Shown here one piece after another: positions 54,664 through 63,664 of a DNA stretch of 64,000 bases. The stretch's first letter is position 1. Each line of letters begins with the position of its first letter. The DNA lies in contig JARLHI010000075.1 in the NCBI GenBank assembly GCA_031292355.1, positions 310,001 to 374,000 of the forward strand, in the 5' to 3' direction. Origin of the DNA: Candidatus Obscuribacterales bacterium (GTDB lineage: Bacteria > Cyanobacteriota > Vampirovibrionia > Obscuribacterales > Obscuribacteraceae). Made by a program: the position numbers and the translations under genes. Under the pieces are notes generated by a model that saw nothing but the letters and a program-made list of their open reading frames with translations, was not told where the DNA came from and ran no database searches.

Positions 54664-55329
54664 ATGGACACGAAACGAGTCTTACCATTGATGTTGACAG
54701 TCGGCATTACCTTCGGAGCCGTCTCACCAAGTTTTGCCGGACAGTTCCAACAGAACCATCCTCGACGAGCCGAAGTGCTCAGACGCGACCGCAACTTAGG
54801 TGGTGCCATCAATCGCGACCGCGGACAGCTTGGCGGAAATTACAACGGTCTTAAAACCGAACAACGGGGCATCCGTCAGCAAGAACAAGCCGATGCGAGA
54901 GCCAACGGCGGCTTCATTACATCGCAACAAAAACAACAGTTAAACGGTGAAGAAAACACCTTGCGTAGCCAGGTAAGTCAGGACTACACAGGACAAGGTG
55001 GTGCCCTGGGTACCGGTTACGGCCGCGGCGGTAATGGGGGTTGGGGCGGACATGCCGGTGGTGGCAACTTCGCTCAGAACCATCCACGTCGCGCCGAAGT
55101 ACTTGGTCGAGACAACAACCTCAACAACTCCATCAACCAGGACCGTGGTCAACTTGGGGGCAACTACAGTGCGCTCAAAACAGACGACCGCTCAATTCGC
55201 CAGCAAGAACAGGCTGACTCCAGAGCTAATGGTGGCTATATAACGCAGCAACAGAAGCAACAATTGAACGGCGAAGAAAACCAGCTGCGTCAGCAAATTG
55301 GTCAAGATTACAGCGGCAACCGCTACTAG
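54664..55329 (+). CDS. secreted two-repeat NHPRRAEV protein
   Basis: GAAAGGAG before the ATG fixes the start. The 221-residue protein has a signal peptide ending at SFAGQ and then two nearly identical units of about 80 residues, at 29-108 and 140-219. Each opens with NHPRRAEVL-RD, continues through RGQLGGNY, IRQQEQAD-RANGG-IT and QQKQQLNGEEN, and ends with SQDYTG or GQDYSG. A glycine-rich linker joins them. Proteins with this unit occur in several soil and water bacteria, and their function is unknown. The acidic-basic helix pattern suggests a periplasmic binding or stress role. Confidence 0.85.
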   Translation: MDTKRVLPLMLTVGITFGAVSPSFAGQFQQNHPRRAEVLRRDRNLGGAINRDRGQLGGNYNGLKTEQRGIRQQEQADARANGGFITSQQKQQLNGEENTLRSQVSQDYTGQGGALGTGYGRGGNGGWGGHAGGGNFAQNHPRRAEVLGRDNNLNNSINQDRGQLGGNYSALKTDDRSIRQQEQADSRANGGYITQQQKQQLNGEENQLRQQIGQDYSGNRY

Positions 55330-55380
55330 TCACCGTTGTAATTTAGACCCAAGAATCTTCTCTAATAATGCGCTGATCGA

Positions 55381-55408
55381 CCGCTTCACCACCGTTTTAG
55401 TGAAGCGG
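55381..55408 (+). terminator. terminator after the NHPRRAEV gene
   Basis: CCGCTTCAC and GTGAAGCGG form a nine-base stem with a ten-base loop and are followed by CGATTTTG. It lies about 50 bases after the stop and just before the convergent gene's end at 55422. Confidence 0.6.
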
Positions 55409-55421
55409 CGATTTTGCCTTG

Positions 55422-56444
55422 TTATTTGGCATCGGCGATATTGGTGAGACCGAGAAATTGCTTCTTCAGCTGAATCACTTCACAGCGCAAATCAGTAAGC
55501 ATCAAGAGACGAATCTGGATCATCTTAATTGTTACAGCTGCTTTTTTTGAGATCGTCCCGGCAAGAATATTTTCCTTCTCATCAAAGAGATGCTTATTTG
55601 CAGAACTGGGAAGGTAGCCTTTCTCCTTCCACAATTGCAATAATCTGTCTTTCCTTGTGGGGCCAAAAGTACGCCCAGCCGGCCGTTCGCCAAGATATGT
55701 TTTGACTACGGCCGGGTAATCAACATCAACTGAAACAGGAGCTGCAAACATCGGATTTAGAATATTAGGGTCAACTTGCAAATTGCGTTTAGGTCCCTGT
55801 AATTGATAGAGCGCATACAAAGAAAGCGCTGAAGGTATGATGGCGGCAGCAATGCCATTAATGCCGTCATCATATGAATAGTTCGGATGATGGGTAGAAG
55901 CAACAGTGAATGAACAAGACACCGACCATAAAGCAGCATTAGTCAAATTCGACAGAATCGTGCTGACCATGACATCTTTATCGCGTTTACTCGTCAAATC
56001 CTGCAAGAGTTGCGAAAAAGTATTGGTCTCAGCATCGATGCGGGCGAGCATATAGTCGACCTCCATATTTGCTTTAAATACGGCTCGCATCATTTGCTCT
56101 TGAGTCTCTGACAAATCTTGTCTGGCTGTCAATCTTTCGAGAGTGTTTATCGGTCCAATATCGTTGAGGCGGCGTCTCAATTTAGGCAAACGAGTGACAT
56201 ATTCAGAAATGCCGATAGTAGTTGCAATCGGCAGCAAATCAGCGTCCATAGACACAGTCTCCTTGATCAAAGGAGGCGTCAATTTTCCGGCTTCATCAAC
56301 GTCCGCATCTTTGTGCTCGAGATCAATTAGCGTTGGTACCATCGAGCCTTTTGCAACCGCTGCGCTAGCACAACAAATGAGCAAAGGCACGACCATTGCG
56401 GTAATGCGTCCGACTTTGCCTCTAGAAAGAGTTTTGAAAACCAT
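55422..56444 (-). CDS. secreted paralogue family member C
   Basis: The 340-residue protein has a signal peptide (MVVPLLICCASAAVA) and shares the layout of the pair at 26273 and 27241: an early LITxxxEY-LPKLRR block, an LARIDAETNTFSQLLQDLTSKRDK helix, a short hydrophobic stretch, a Pro-rich VKTYLGERPAGRTFGPTRKDRLLQLW segment, and an end block IQIRLLMLTDLRCEVIQLKKQFL. Identity to the pair is lower than between them. It lies 28 kb from them and alone. The function is unknown. Confidence 0.75.
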   Translation of the reverse strand: MVFKTLSRGKVGRITAMVVPLLICCASAAVAKGSMVPTLIDLEHKDADVDEAGKLTPPLIKETVSMDADLLPIATTIGISEYVTRLPKLRRRLNDIGPINTLERLTARQDLSETQEQMMRAVFKANMEVDYMLARIDAETNTFSQLLQDLTSKRDKDVMVSTILSNLTNAALWSVSCSFTVASTHHPNYSYDDGINGIAAAIIPSALSLYALYQLQGPKRNLQVDPNILNPMFAAPVSVDVDYPAVVKTYLGERPAGRTFGPTRKDRLLQLWKEKGYLPSSANKHLFDEKENILAGTISKKAAVTIKMIQIRLLMLTDLRCEVIQLKKQFLGLTNIADAK

Positions 56445-56572
56445 ATCCTGCCACTTTGAGACTATTTTTTCATGCTTAAAGGTAACCGAAAATGCCTCTC
56501 AATTCAAAGCAGACGACCAAATTGCACTTTGCATTTTGACGCAGTAACATATTTACGCGGTCCCAGGAAAAA

Positions 56573-57019
56573 ATGATGATAGTTTGCAAAAACACTGAAC
56601 TGATAAAAGCAAATCAAAAATCGATTTGGAATCAAATAACGAGCGAGGGATGTTTTTCGAAACTCGATTCGCGGATCCAAGCTATTCAATATCCAATTCG
56701 AGCTGGCTCTGCCATCACTCTCGCAGAAAAATCAGGCGACGGTAGTGAGCGCACGAACATCGCAAAAATCTCTATACTTGAGCCGTACAGCCAGCTGATG
56801 TGGACTGGGCAAATTTTTCCATTTGGCTTATTGAATTTCAGCGAAACAATTTTACTCACCGAAATCAAAAAGAATGAAACAGAATACACTCGCACACGAG
56901 AACTCACCGGGTTCTTCGCCATTTTCATGAAACTAGGAGAACCAGAGCGCGAGCAGGCTAAAGCAATGTTAGCCACGTCAATGCTGGAGCTCAAAAACCT
57001 GTTGGAATTCAAAGGTTGA
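56573..57019 (+). CDS. SRPBCC-family protein
   Basis: The 148-residue protein has the polyketide-cyclase/START-like pattern: KNTELIKANQKSIWNQITSEGCFSKLDSRIQ at the start, RAGSAITLAEKSGDG and ISILEPYSQLMWTGQIFPFG in the middle, and a long C-terminal helix (EPEREQAKAMLATSMLELKNLLEF). It should bind a hydrophobic small molecule. AGGA before the ATG supports the start. It stands alone, with no ArsR partner, unlike the SRPBCC gene at 35818. Confidence 0.78.
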   Translation: MMIVCKNTELIKANQKSIWNQITSEGCFSKLDSRIQAIQYPIRAGSAITLAEKSGDGSERTNIAKISILEPYSQLMWTGQIFPFGLLNFSETILLTEIKKNETEYTRTRELTGFFAIFMKLGEPEREQAKAMLATSMLELKNLLEFKG

Positions 57020-57318
57020 AAGGCAACGCTGTTATAAAGCAAAAAAGGGGCTTATTAACTTCCAAACTACAACTTTTAGAAGATCTGAAAAATCGTCAGC
57101 GCTGGCTTTCGCTTTAATGCCAGGAGGAAATTTCCTGCGATCATTCTCGCCTTCTAACTCCATTTGCCGACCATTTCCTGCAGACGCGTGGTTTGGCTAA
57201 CATCAACTGCTGCACTCAAAAAAAATCATAACAGAAATCATTCACTCAACCAAATAGGACTTCCAGCAAGAAGTTCCCCTCTACCTGGAAGCCCTATCAA
57301 TTTAGTTAATCGTCTACT
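57020..57318. other. gene-free stretch of about 300 bases
   Basis: The two flanking genes converge here. I see no reading frame of interest, no clear terminator with a T-run and no repeat. A short inverted match (GAAGTTCCCCTCTACC) is too weak to call. Confidence 0.4.
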
Positions 57319-58686
57319 TTAAACAGCAACCGCTGGTGCAACAAATGTGCGCAACACTGCCTGTAATGACTCTTCGAGAGCCACGAAGAAAGTGTCGATT
57401 TGCTCATAGCTGATAACCAGTGGTGGCTCCACTCTAAGCACGCGCGCATTGATATATGTGCCAGAGATGAGAATTTGTCTTGCGAACAACTCCTTAGCCA
57501 CTTCGTAGCCAAGTTCGTTATTAGCAAATTCCATACCCAGCATCAAACCCCGTCCACGGCAACTGACGAATACCTTGGAATACATGCTGATTAAATCACG
57601 CATTTTATTGAGCATATAAACGCCCTTTTCGTGCGCTTGATCAGGCAGGTCTTCTTCCAGCAATACGTTGATTGTGGCAATTGAAGCTGCACAGGCAGCA
57701 GGGTTGCCGCCAAATGTAGTTGTATGCAGGAACGGATTTTCGATATAACGCTCCCAGACTTTAGCCGTGCCAACGCATGCCCCAATTGGCATGATGCCGC
57801 CGCCAAAGGCTTTACCTAGAGCCATCAAATCCGGAACAACTCCGTCAAATTCGCAAGCGAACATTTTGCCTGAGCGTCCCATACCACATTGAATTTCGTC
57901 GAATATCAACATGGCGCCATATTTATCACACAGCTCACGAGCAGCAGCGAGATAACCTGGAGGTGCCACGTTGATGCCGCCTTCACCTTGAATAGGCTCA
58001 AGCATTACAGCGGCAACTTTGTTGCCAGAGAAATCGTTGCACTCAAGACAAGATTTCAAAGCATCAACATCGCCAAAAGGAATGTGAGTCCAGTTCAATA
58101 ATGGCAAAAAGGGCTGACGGAAAACCGCTTTGGACGTGCCACCGAGCGCGCCCAGCGTCTTGCCGTGGAATCCGCCGATCGCTCCCACAAAATGTCGGCG
58201 ACCGGTGGCGAGCATGGCCATTTTCATCGTCGCTTCAACAGATTCTGTTCCAGAATTTGTAAAAAACGAATAGGTCAAATCGCCGGGAGTGACCATGGAG
58301 ACGAGGTTAGCGAGATACGTGCGCAGTGGATCAATAAGCTCTTGCGAGTGAATCGCTTGCTTCTGTAATTGATCGGTGACCGCTTTGAGAACCTTTGGAT
58401 GACGGTGACCGACATTGTAGATGCCGAACCCACCAAGCATATCAATGAATGTCTTGCCATTGATATCGCGAAAAACAGCGCCTTCATCGTCCCATTCCAC
58501 CGCTGTATAGTCGGTAGAAACTGATTTTCTATATTGCAGGAAACCGGGATTAACGTGGTCAGTCCAGTATTTGACAGAGTCGGCGATTACTTTTTCTCTT
58601 TCTCCAACGTCCAACGATTTTTTACTGATTAGATCCAATAATTCATTCGATTGGGTTAAAGCCTTTGAAAGATTTTGCGTAGTCAT
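57319..58686 (-). CDS. patA: putrescine aminotransferase
   Basis: The 455-residue class III aminotransferase matches Escherichia coli PatA (YgjG) along its length in blocks I recognise: HVNPGFLQYRKSV, EFID-type FIDMLGGFGIYNVGHRHP, IHSQELIDPLR, YSFFTNSGTESVEA, LEPIQGEGG, FDEIQCGMGRSGKMFACE, the PLP lysine in ALGKAFGGGIMPIGA, and NPFLHTTTFGGNP. It converts putrescine and 2-oxoglutarate to 4-aminobutanal (cyclising to pyrroline) and glutamate. AAGGA is four bases upstream. The adjacent flavoprotein on the same strand supports amine catabolism. Confidence 0.92.
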   Translation of the reverse strand: MTTQNLSKALTQSNELLDLISKKSLDVGEREKVIADSVKYWTDHVNPGFLQYRKSVSTDYTAVEWDDEGAVFRDINGKTFIDMLGGFGIYNVGHRHPKVLKAVTDQLQKQAIHSQELIDPLRTYLANLVSMVTPGDLTYSFFTNSGTESVEATMKMAMLATGRRHFVGAIGGFHGKTLGALGGTSKAVFRQPFLPLLNWTHIPFGDVDALKSCLECNDFSGNKVAAVMLEPIQGEGGINVAPPGYLAAARELCDKYGAMLIFDEIQCGMGRSGKMFACEFDGVVPDLMALGKAFGGGIMPIGACVGTAKVWERYIENPFLHTTTFGGNPAACAASIATINVLLEEDLPDQAHEKGVYMLNKMRDLISMYSKVFVSCRGRGLMLGMEFANNELGYEVAKELFARQILISGTYINARVLRVEPPLVISYEQIDTFFVALEESLQAVLRTFVAPAVAV

Positions 58687-58901
58687 TTTTCCTTAAACAC
58701 CTAACTTTTTTTGCTAGCGAAATTGTCGTCAATGACAACCCCACTTCACAAAAGATTTGCCACAAGGATAACTCAAAAGGCAACAATATTGGCAATGTTC
58801 AAGATTAAAGAAGTTGACAACTCCCTTTTTTTGGTCAGACATTTTCTCTTTTTTAGCAAATCAAAAAAGAAGCTGAAGACCCTCGACCGGCTAGTGTTTG
58901 A

Positions 58902-60104
58902 TCAAGCTTTTCGCGACGATTTTTGCACCGCTTCAATTCCTGCACGCGCGCCTAGTACCATCCCGGGTAACACCCCAAGGGCGCCTAATCCCGCCACTTT
59001 TGCGCCATACAACTCATTTGAGAAGTAATTTATTTCCGGAATCATGTCGTTTGTGACGTTCAGATCAACGGCCCAGGCGTAGGTCGGAAGTGTATTTTTC
59101 AGGCATGGTAGCCACTCTCGAGCTGCCTCAATCATTTTACGATGATAATTTCCATCATTTTTAGAAACACCCGCTTTGCCATAGCGACCACCAGAAACTG
59201 TCAAATGACCGTCGCCATAGCGGTAATCGTAATAAACAAAAGGAGCCGCATCCCAAAATAATGGAAAATTATCTGGCAAATCTACAGCAAAACTGATTGC
59301 GTAAATGCGAGCATTCGCCTCTTCAATTGGACCTGTAGCAATTATCAAAGATTTGGCTTTGACCACATCTAAATGTTGCTTTTTAGCAATTTCACTGCGT
59401 GGATCAATAACACTCAACTGCCAGAGATTAGCTACTACAGAAAATTTTTCCACTTTTGCGTGTCCGCTGAAACGAACTCCCAGCTGTTTTGCCTGTCGCG
59501 CTCTTTGAGCAAGCAGAGTCAATGGATTGATTCGCCCTTCATCTTCCAACCACAAAGCGGCCTGCACGCTATTCAAATCAATTTTATCGCCAGTCAACCT
59601 CTGCACCACATCAGGTGCGACAACCTCTGCCTCGAGGTTAAAACTGTTGCGTGCTTTCGCTTCTGCCTTGAGACGCTCAACGGCGGCCTTAGACGTGGCA
59701 AAAGAATAGGCTCCAACTTGTTTTGTTTTTAGTAGCGAATCAGTGTGTTTTGCTTCCTCATATATTTCATGCACCAAAGCCGATGTGCTCTGCCACAATG
59801 AAACCGCTGGATGACCTTGCGGCATCGAAGTGATTGGCATATTCACACCAGCACCCAGAATGCCTGCGTTCCGTCCACTTGCGCCGGAGCCAAGATGCGC
59901 CCCTTTTTCGAGAAGAATAACGCTTGCCCCATTTTGCGCAGCTGAAAGTGCCGCACTCAAACCGGCAATGCCACCACCAACAATGGCAACGTCATAGACG
60001 ACATTACCCGCATAGTCTTCACTGGAAAAATTAGGCAGTTGCAAAATTTGCGCCACTTCGACACTGACTGTGTCATTCCAGTGCGCTTGGTTGAGCGTTG
60101 TCAT
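58902..60104 (-). CDS. FAD-dependent amine oxidoreductase (DAO family)
   Basis: Starting at the ATG at 60104 it has 400 residues; a TTG at 60143 lies within the promoter -10 and is rejected. The FAD-binding VYDVAIVGGGIAGLSAALSAAQNGASVILLEKG and SGASGRNAGILGAG are typical of the DAO family, close to gamma-glutamylputrescine oxidase PuuB and similar enzymes. GRYGKAGVSKNDGNYHR and LPTYAWAVDLNVTNDMIPEI fit the substrate-side half. The putrescine aminotransferase lies 215 bases downstream, so an amine or amino-aldehyde substrate is plausible. Confidence 0.85.
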   Translation of the reverse strand: MTTLNQAHWNDTVSVEVAQILQLPNFSSEDYAGNVVYDVAIVGGGIAGLSAALSAAQNGASVILLEKGAHLGSGASGRNAGILGAGVNMPITSMPQGHPAVSLWQSTSALVHEIYEEAKHTDSLLKTKQVGAYSFATSKAAVERLKAEAKARNSFNLEAEVVAPDVVQRLTGDKIDLNSVQAALWLEDEGRINPLTLLAQRARQAKQLGVRFSGHAKVEKFSVVANLWQLSVIDPRSEIAKKQHLDVVKAKSLIIATGPIEEANARIYAISFAVDLPDNFPLFWDAAPFVYYDYRYGDGHLTVSGGRYGKAGVSKNDGNYHRKMIEAAREWLPCLKNTLPTYAWAVDLNVTNDMIPEINYFSNELYGAKVAGLGALGVLPGMVLGARAGIEAVQKSSRKA

Positions 60105-60131
60105 TTTTCCCGCAATTACTGACATGCATGG

Positions 60132-60137
60132 ATTATA
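60132..60137 (-). promoter_or_regulatory. -10 box of the FAD oxidoreductase
   Basis: On the minus strand TATAAT is a perfect -10, with TTAACA nineteen bases upstream. The message would start about 20 bases before the ATG at 60104, which helps decide that start. Confidence 0.5.
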
Positions 60138-60209
60138 AGGCAAAACTGCACGGTGCTGTTAATATAAACAGGCTAAGTCTAGAACACCGATTACGCTAAG
60201 GAATTTTCA

Positions 60210-60476
60210 ATGAGAAAAGCACTATTACTGGCCATTGCCGCTTTGCTGTTTTCAATCAACTTTGTAAACGCTAAAGAAGTTCAGGTCAAGGGCTATACCA
60301 AAAAGGACGGCACGAAAGTCGCCGGTTACACAAGAACCGTAAAAGACAAAGATGAAGCCGCCCCAGAAACTAAAAAGGTTGCTGGTTACACAAAAAAAGA
60401 TGGCACGAAAGTAGCCGGCTACACCCGGTCTGTTAAGGCCAAAGATAGCAAAGACACCGCTAAAGCCCCTAAATAA
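60210..60476 (+). CDS. small secreted protein with GYTKKDGTKVAGYTR repeats
   Basis: TAAGGA before the ATG fixes the start. The 88-residue protein has a signal peptide ending at NAKEV and two copies of VxGYTKKDGTKVAGYTR (about 26-42 and 57-73), followed by a Lys/Ala/Asp tail. GYxRKDGTxV motifs occur in small secreted proteins of many bacteria and have no known function. The basic repeats suggest binding to the cell envelope or to polyanions. Confidence 0.75.
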   Translation: MRKALLLAIAALLFSINFVNAKEVQVKGYTKKDGTKVAGYTRTVKDKDEAAPETKKVAGYTKKDGTKVAGYTRSVKAKDSKDTAKAPK

Positions 60477-60638
60477 TTAGCGAGCGCACGCTTAATACCG
60501 CTTCCAAAGACCAGCAGACGGATTGCCCAGGCAGTCGCTGCTGGTTTTTTATCGTCAATTTTAACCACTACGTATTTTCCCCACTGACTTCCTGTCAACA
60601 GGACACTACTGTGAGGGCACACACCTGCGAGTCAGCCA

Positions 60639-61862
60639 ATGGCACCTCTAGACAAAGCGTCCGACAAACCAGCCGAAAAGCAGTCTGAGGCAGCGCAGTT
60701 CGCCAGCGCGGCGTTTTACGCAGCCATCCAGAAGCCTATAAACAGCGCACTACAGACAGTCGAAAAAGCAACGACACTTTCTTTACCAAGAATGGAACTG
60801 GTAAACGCTAACGGAGCGGACGGTCCACATGCCACGAACGCACAAAAGGGCGGCGAACTTTTAGGGAGCATGCTTCCGTACATCGCTTCGCGCGCGGCTG
60901 CTCGCTATGGTTTGTCAGGATTGGCCACTCCTTTTCGATCGGCTGCAAGCGAAGGCGCATTAGCAGGAGCTTTGATGGGAGGAGTGCTGACTCCTGTTGA
61001 CGATAAAGAAAGCTTCTGGCAAAAGAAAGCGGCGTTAGCCCTTACGGATGGCGCAACATTCGGCACATTGGAAGGAACCGGAAAGGCGCTCAAATCATTC
61101 AAGACATTCGCTCAAATCAGCGAAGATTCCGCACTGCAGGGCATCAGTAGAGGCGCCCTGCGCGGAGCACTTTCTGGATTGCCAGCTGGTTTCGTCAATG
61201 CAGAATCACAATCGCTTACAAGTGGACATGGACTTGCCAGTCGCGACCAGATCGAATCAGCAGTGGGGCAATTCGCAATATTCGGTGCAGCACTCGGTGC
61301 CGCCGACGGTGGCATGGCGAAAATTAGATTCACCGAATCGTCCGAGTCAAAAATAAACGACCCAAATCGCATTATCTCTTTCGACAAAACCAAGAGGATT
61401 GGCGGCGAAGACGAGGGAAGCGTTTATTCAAACGGCGACGGTACTCTCACTAAAGTATTCAAAGATAAAGACAAAGATGTATCTGAAGTCAAATCAATGT
61501 TTGACGTTTTGAATTCTCTGAAAATACCCACACCAAAAATTATCGAAATGGGCAAAACAGAAGATAGCTATCCCGCGATCAAAATGCAGCAACTTGGCAA
61601 CGGAGACAATTTGAGAGACCAGCTCATTGAGCGGACACTCAGCGAACGCGATCGCTCCAAACTGGTCGACCAGTATTACGCTGCTGGCGAGGCTCTAAAC
61701 AAAGCCGGCAAGCGCATCGACTGGAACCTCAAAAATATGAAAATGCACGATGGTAAGCTCTATATTTTCGATCCTTCATTCATGCAAGATACGCCGATGG
61801 ACAAAAATCTCGTCGATATGTTCGGCAGAGCAGTTGGACCGCGACCAGAGAAATTTCAGTAA
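60639..61862 (+). CDS. protein with Gly/Ala-rich N-terminus and degenerate kinase-like C-terminus
   Basis: The 407-residue protein has no signal peptide. Residues of about 70-225 are Gly/Ala-rich with repeated G-A-L-x-G-A hydrophobic turns, as in membrane-inserting or self-assembling domains. From about 250 a reduced kinase-like fold appears: RIGGEDEGSVYSNGDGTLTKVF resembles a nucleotide-binding loop and lysine, and IDWNLKN keeps the Asp-x4-Asn spacing of the HRDxKxxN catalytic loop, followed by LYIFDPS for the metal-binding Asp. It could be a kinase or pseudokinase. I do not know a family with this combination. Confidence 0.6.
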   Translation: MAPLDKASDKPAEKQSEAAQFASAAFYAAIQKPINSALQTVEKATTLSLPRMELVNANGADGPHATNAQKGGELLGSMLPYIASRAAARYGLSGLATPFRSAASEGALAGALMGGVLTPVDDKESFWQKKAALALTDGATFGTLEGTGKALKSFKTFAQISEDSALQGISRGALRGALSGLPAGFVNAESQSLTSGHGLASRDQIESAVGQFAIFGAALGAADGGMAKIRFTESSESKINDPNRIISFDKTKRIGGEDEGSVYSNGDGTLTKVFKDKDKDVSEVKSMFDVLNSLKIPTPKIIEMGKTEDSYPAIKMQQLGNGDNLRDQLIERTLSERDRSKLVDQYYAAGEALNKAGKRIDWNLKNMKMHDGKLYIFDPSFMQDTPMDKNLVDMFGRAVGPRPEKFQ

Positions 61863-62260
61863 CAAGATTTTGGCACCACAACTCAAGGTAGGCCAAAGCA
61901 GTGTTCAGCTTTCGTCTAAATTCTCTGCAATCAAAAGTATTAAATATGATGCGCAGACATTCTCCTGATTGAGATCGATTGAGTGTTCGAGATAATGCAC
62001 AGCCGCAATTCTCACATGGAAAGCAGTCAGACAGCCATAATCGTTGCCAGTGTTCAAGTCAAACTAGAAAACAAGTTTGCCACGTTTGAGTACATTTTGA
62101 AAAAGTTGCTCAAAAATTTGTCTGCGATCTCGTACCAGGAACGTCCAAATCTGGTAAACTGACAGTGGGAGCCCACTATCCTTAAAACGGTTACCCACGT
62201 ATCTCAATATTTCATCATTAATACACCACCTTTGGTAACACGTTTCGGAGGTGCGGCATT
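61863..62260. other. 398-base stretch with one doubtful small frame
   Basis: Only a short frame (61995-62162) and a six-base inverted repeat (AGTGGG and CCCACT around 62163-62176) stand out. GGAGG at 62249-62253 is the ribosome site of the LRV-repeat gene. No recognisable RNA gene was found. Confidence 0.4.
61995..62162 (+). CDS. possible small protein
   Basis: This 55-codon frame reads into a protein-like helix (FATFEYILKKLLKNLSAIS) and ends in a normal stop, but the ribosome site is weak and no family is known. It is followed by a small inverted repeat. It may be a chance frame. Confidence 0.25.
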   Translation: MHSRNSHMESSQTAIIVASVQVKLENKFATFEYILKKLLKNLSAISYQERPNLVN

Positions 62261-62758
62261 ATGCAAGCTGAGAAACTAAATACAGATCTGCTTGAATTAT
62301 ACATACGGGCTGGTTCGACAGAAATGAGTTCGCAACAGCTTCGAGTGCTCGCCGGGCATCGTTGCGAAAAAATTCGAATTCGTGTAGCGGAAAATCCTTC
62401 AACACCCCTTGATTTACTCTGGCATCTGGCACATGACGAAAGTCCAGATGTGCGCATTGCCGTCGGCTGCAACCCTTCTTGCGACGAATGCATCATAAAT
62501 CTATTGAGATCGGATGACGATATCACTGTCCGGCATGGACTGGCGCAAAGCATTGAAACACCAAGAATGCTTCTCGAGACCCTAGCAGAAGACGACAACG
62601 GGTGGGTACGTGAAGAGGCCTTAAAGTCTCTGCGAATTCTTGGAACAAACTGCTACTCACAAAGCGGAGGATGGTCCGCCCTCAAGCGCTCACCAGAAAG
62701 GGAGACTATGTTTAATTTCGAACGTCATGCTGAATCTCAGACAAAGGCTGCAGGATAA
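62261..62758 (+). CDS. leucine-rich-repeat-variant (LRV)-type helical repeat protein
   Basis: GGAGG precedes the ATG. The 165-residue protein has tandem units of IRIRVAENPSTPLDLLWHLAHDESPDVRIAVGCNPSCDECIINLLRSDDD type, about 24 residues each, with the VRxAVAxNPxxP pattern of the LRV family. One unit has CNPSC, reminiscent of the Cys cluster in some LRV proteins. The protein ends in a charged tail. It likely mediates protein interaction. It lies after the kinase-like gene on the same strand. Confidence 0.82.
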   Translation: MQAEKLNTDLLELYIRAGSTEMSSQQLRVLAGHRCEKIRIRVAENPSTPLDLLWHLAHDESPDVRIAVGCNPSCDECIINLLRSDDDITVRHGLAQSIETPRMLLETLAEDDNGWVREEALKSLRILGTNCYSQSGGWSALKRSPERETMFNFERHAESQTKAAG

Positions 62759-62809
62759 GTAGCCCATAGCGAAGCCACTGCCAATAGTGCCTAATTCTCT
62801 GCCCTAAAC

Positions 62810-62836
62810 AAAAAGCCGACCACCGCGGTGATCGAC
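62810..62836 (-). terminator. intrinsic terminator after the stress membrane protein gene
   Basis: On the minus strand GTCGATCACC and GGTGGTCGGC pair (two G-T) around a tight centre and are followed by five T and then GTT. It lies about 40 bases beyond the stop at 62875. Confidence 0.7.
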
Positions 62837-62874
62837 TTTCGTTCAATTCAGGAGTCTATACGGTCCTAAACAGA

Positions 62875-63429
62875 CTATTTAGCAGCACCAGATGCTGTTG
62901 GCACGAGGGCTTCGTGATCGGCATGAACAGTCGAGTCTTCGGCTTTGTGCAAATCGAGGATTGATTTGGCGCGATTGACTTCATCAGCTGTGCCATGAAC
63001 GATGACGAGGAATTTGTTTGCTTTCAAAGCAGTTTCATATTTGATAACACTGTCTTTAGGAATTCCCATACCGATAAGAGCAGCTCCTAAAGCACTGAAT
63101 CCAGCAACAACAACTGCTGTTTCCAGAGCACCCACGAGCCAGCTTACGACTGGTCCGCCAACCATGACCATACCAACACCAGGCACGAAAAAGAAAGCCG
63201 AACCGAAAACGAGGCCCCAGATCCAGCCCCAGAAAGCGCCGGTTTTGCCCCAGCTAGCGATACGATCGCCCAGGTTGTAATAACCAATAACATGCTCTTC
63301 TGTATGATAGTCCTTGCCGACTATCGAGAGCTTCTTCATATCAAATCCTGCTGTTTGCAGTTCTTTGATTCCAGCTTCAGCGTCAGGGTGTGTTGCAAAT
63401 ACTGCGATCACCGAATTGTTATCTGCCAT
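62875..63429 (-). CDS. general-stress-type glycine-rich membrane protein
   Basis: The 184-residue protein starts with VIAVFATHPDAEAGIKELQTAGFDMKKLSIVGKDYH, the N-terminal fold of YflT/GsiB-like general stress proteins, and then has two Gly-rich hydrophobic stretches (WGWIWGLVFGSAFFFVPGVGMVMVGG and WLVGALETAVVVAGFSALGAALIGMG) as in DUF1269-type low-temperature/general stress proteins. ATTATGGAGATG upstream gives the ribosome site. A role in envelope stress is an inference from the family. Confidence 0.8.
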   Translation of the reverse strand: MADNNSVIAVFATHPDAEAGIKELQTAGFDMKKLSIVGKDYHTEEHVIGYYNLGDRIASWGKTGAFWGWIWGLVFGSAFFFVPGVGMVMVGGPVVSWLVGALETAVVVAGFSALGAALIGMGIPKDSVIKYETALKANKFLVIVHGTADEVNRAKSILDLHKAEDSTVHADHEALVPTASGAAK

Positions 63430-63664
63430 CTAAACATCTCCATAATCATAAAACCGTTCTATAAAACAGACTACAAGCCGCTTGGCATGCAGTGGATACC
63501 GTGGATTTCAACCGATGGACAGATCTTAGCACCAAGATGTGATTCAAAATGCTGGCTTACAGTGCATCTGTTGCACCTGATGAGGTGACCGTCAAACCAC
63601 CTGTCGAGTTCCGCACACTCAAATCCGCAGGGCGTCTACCTGTTCTGTATGGGACGATTACAAC

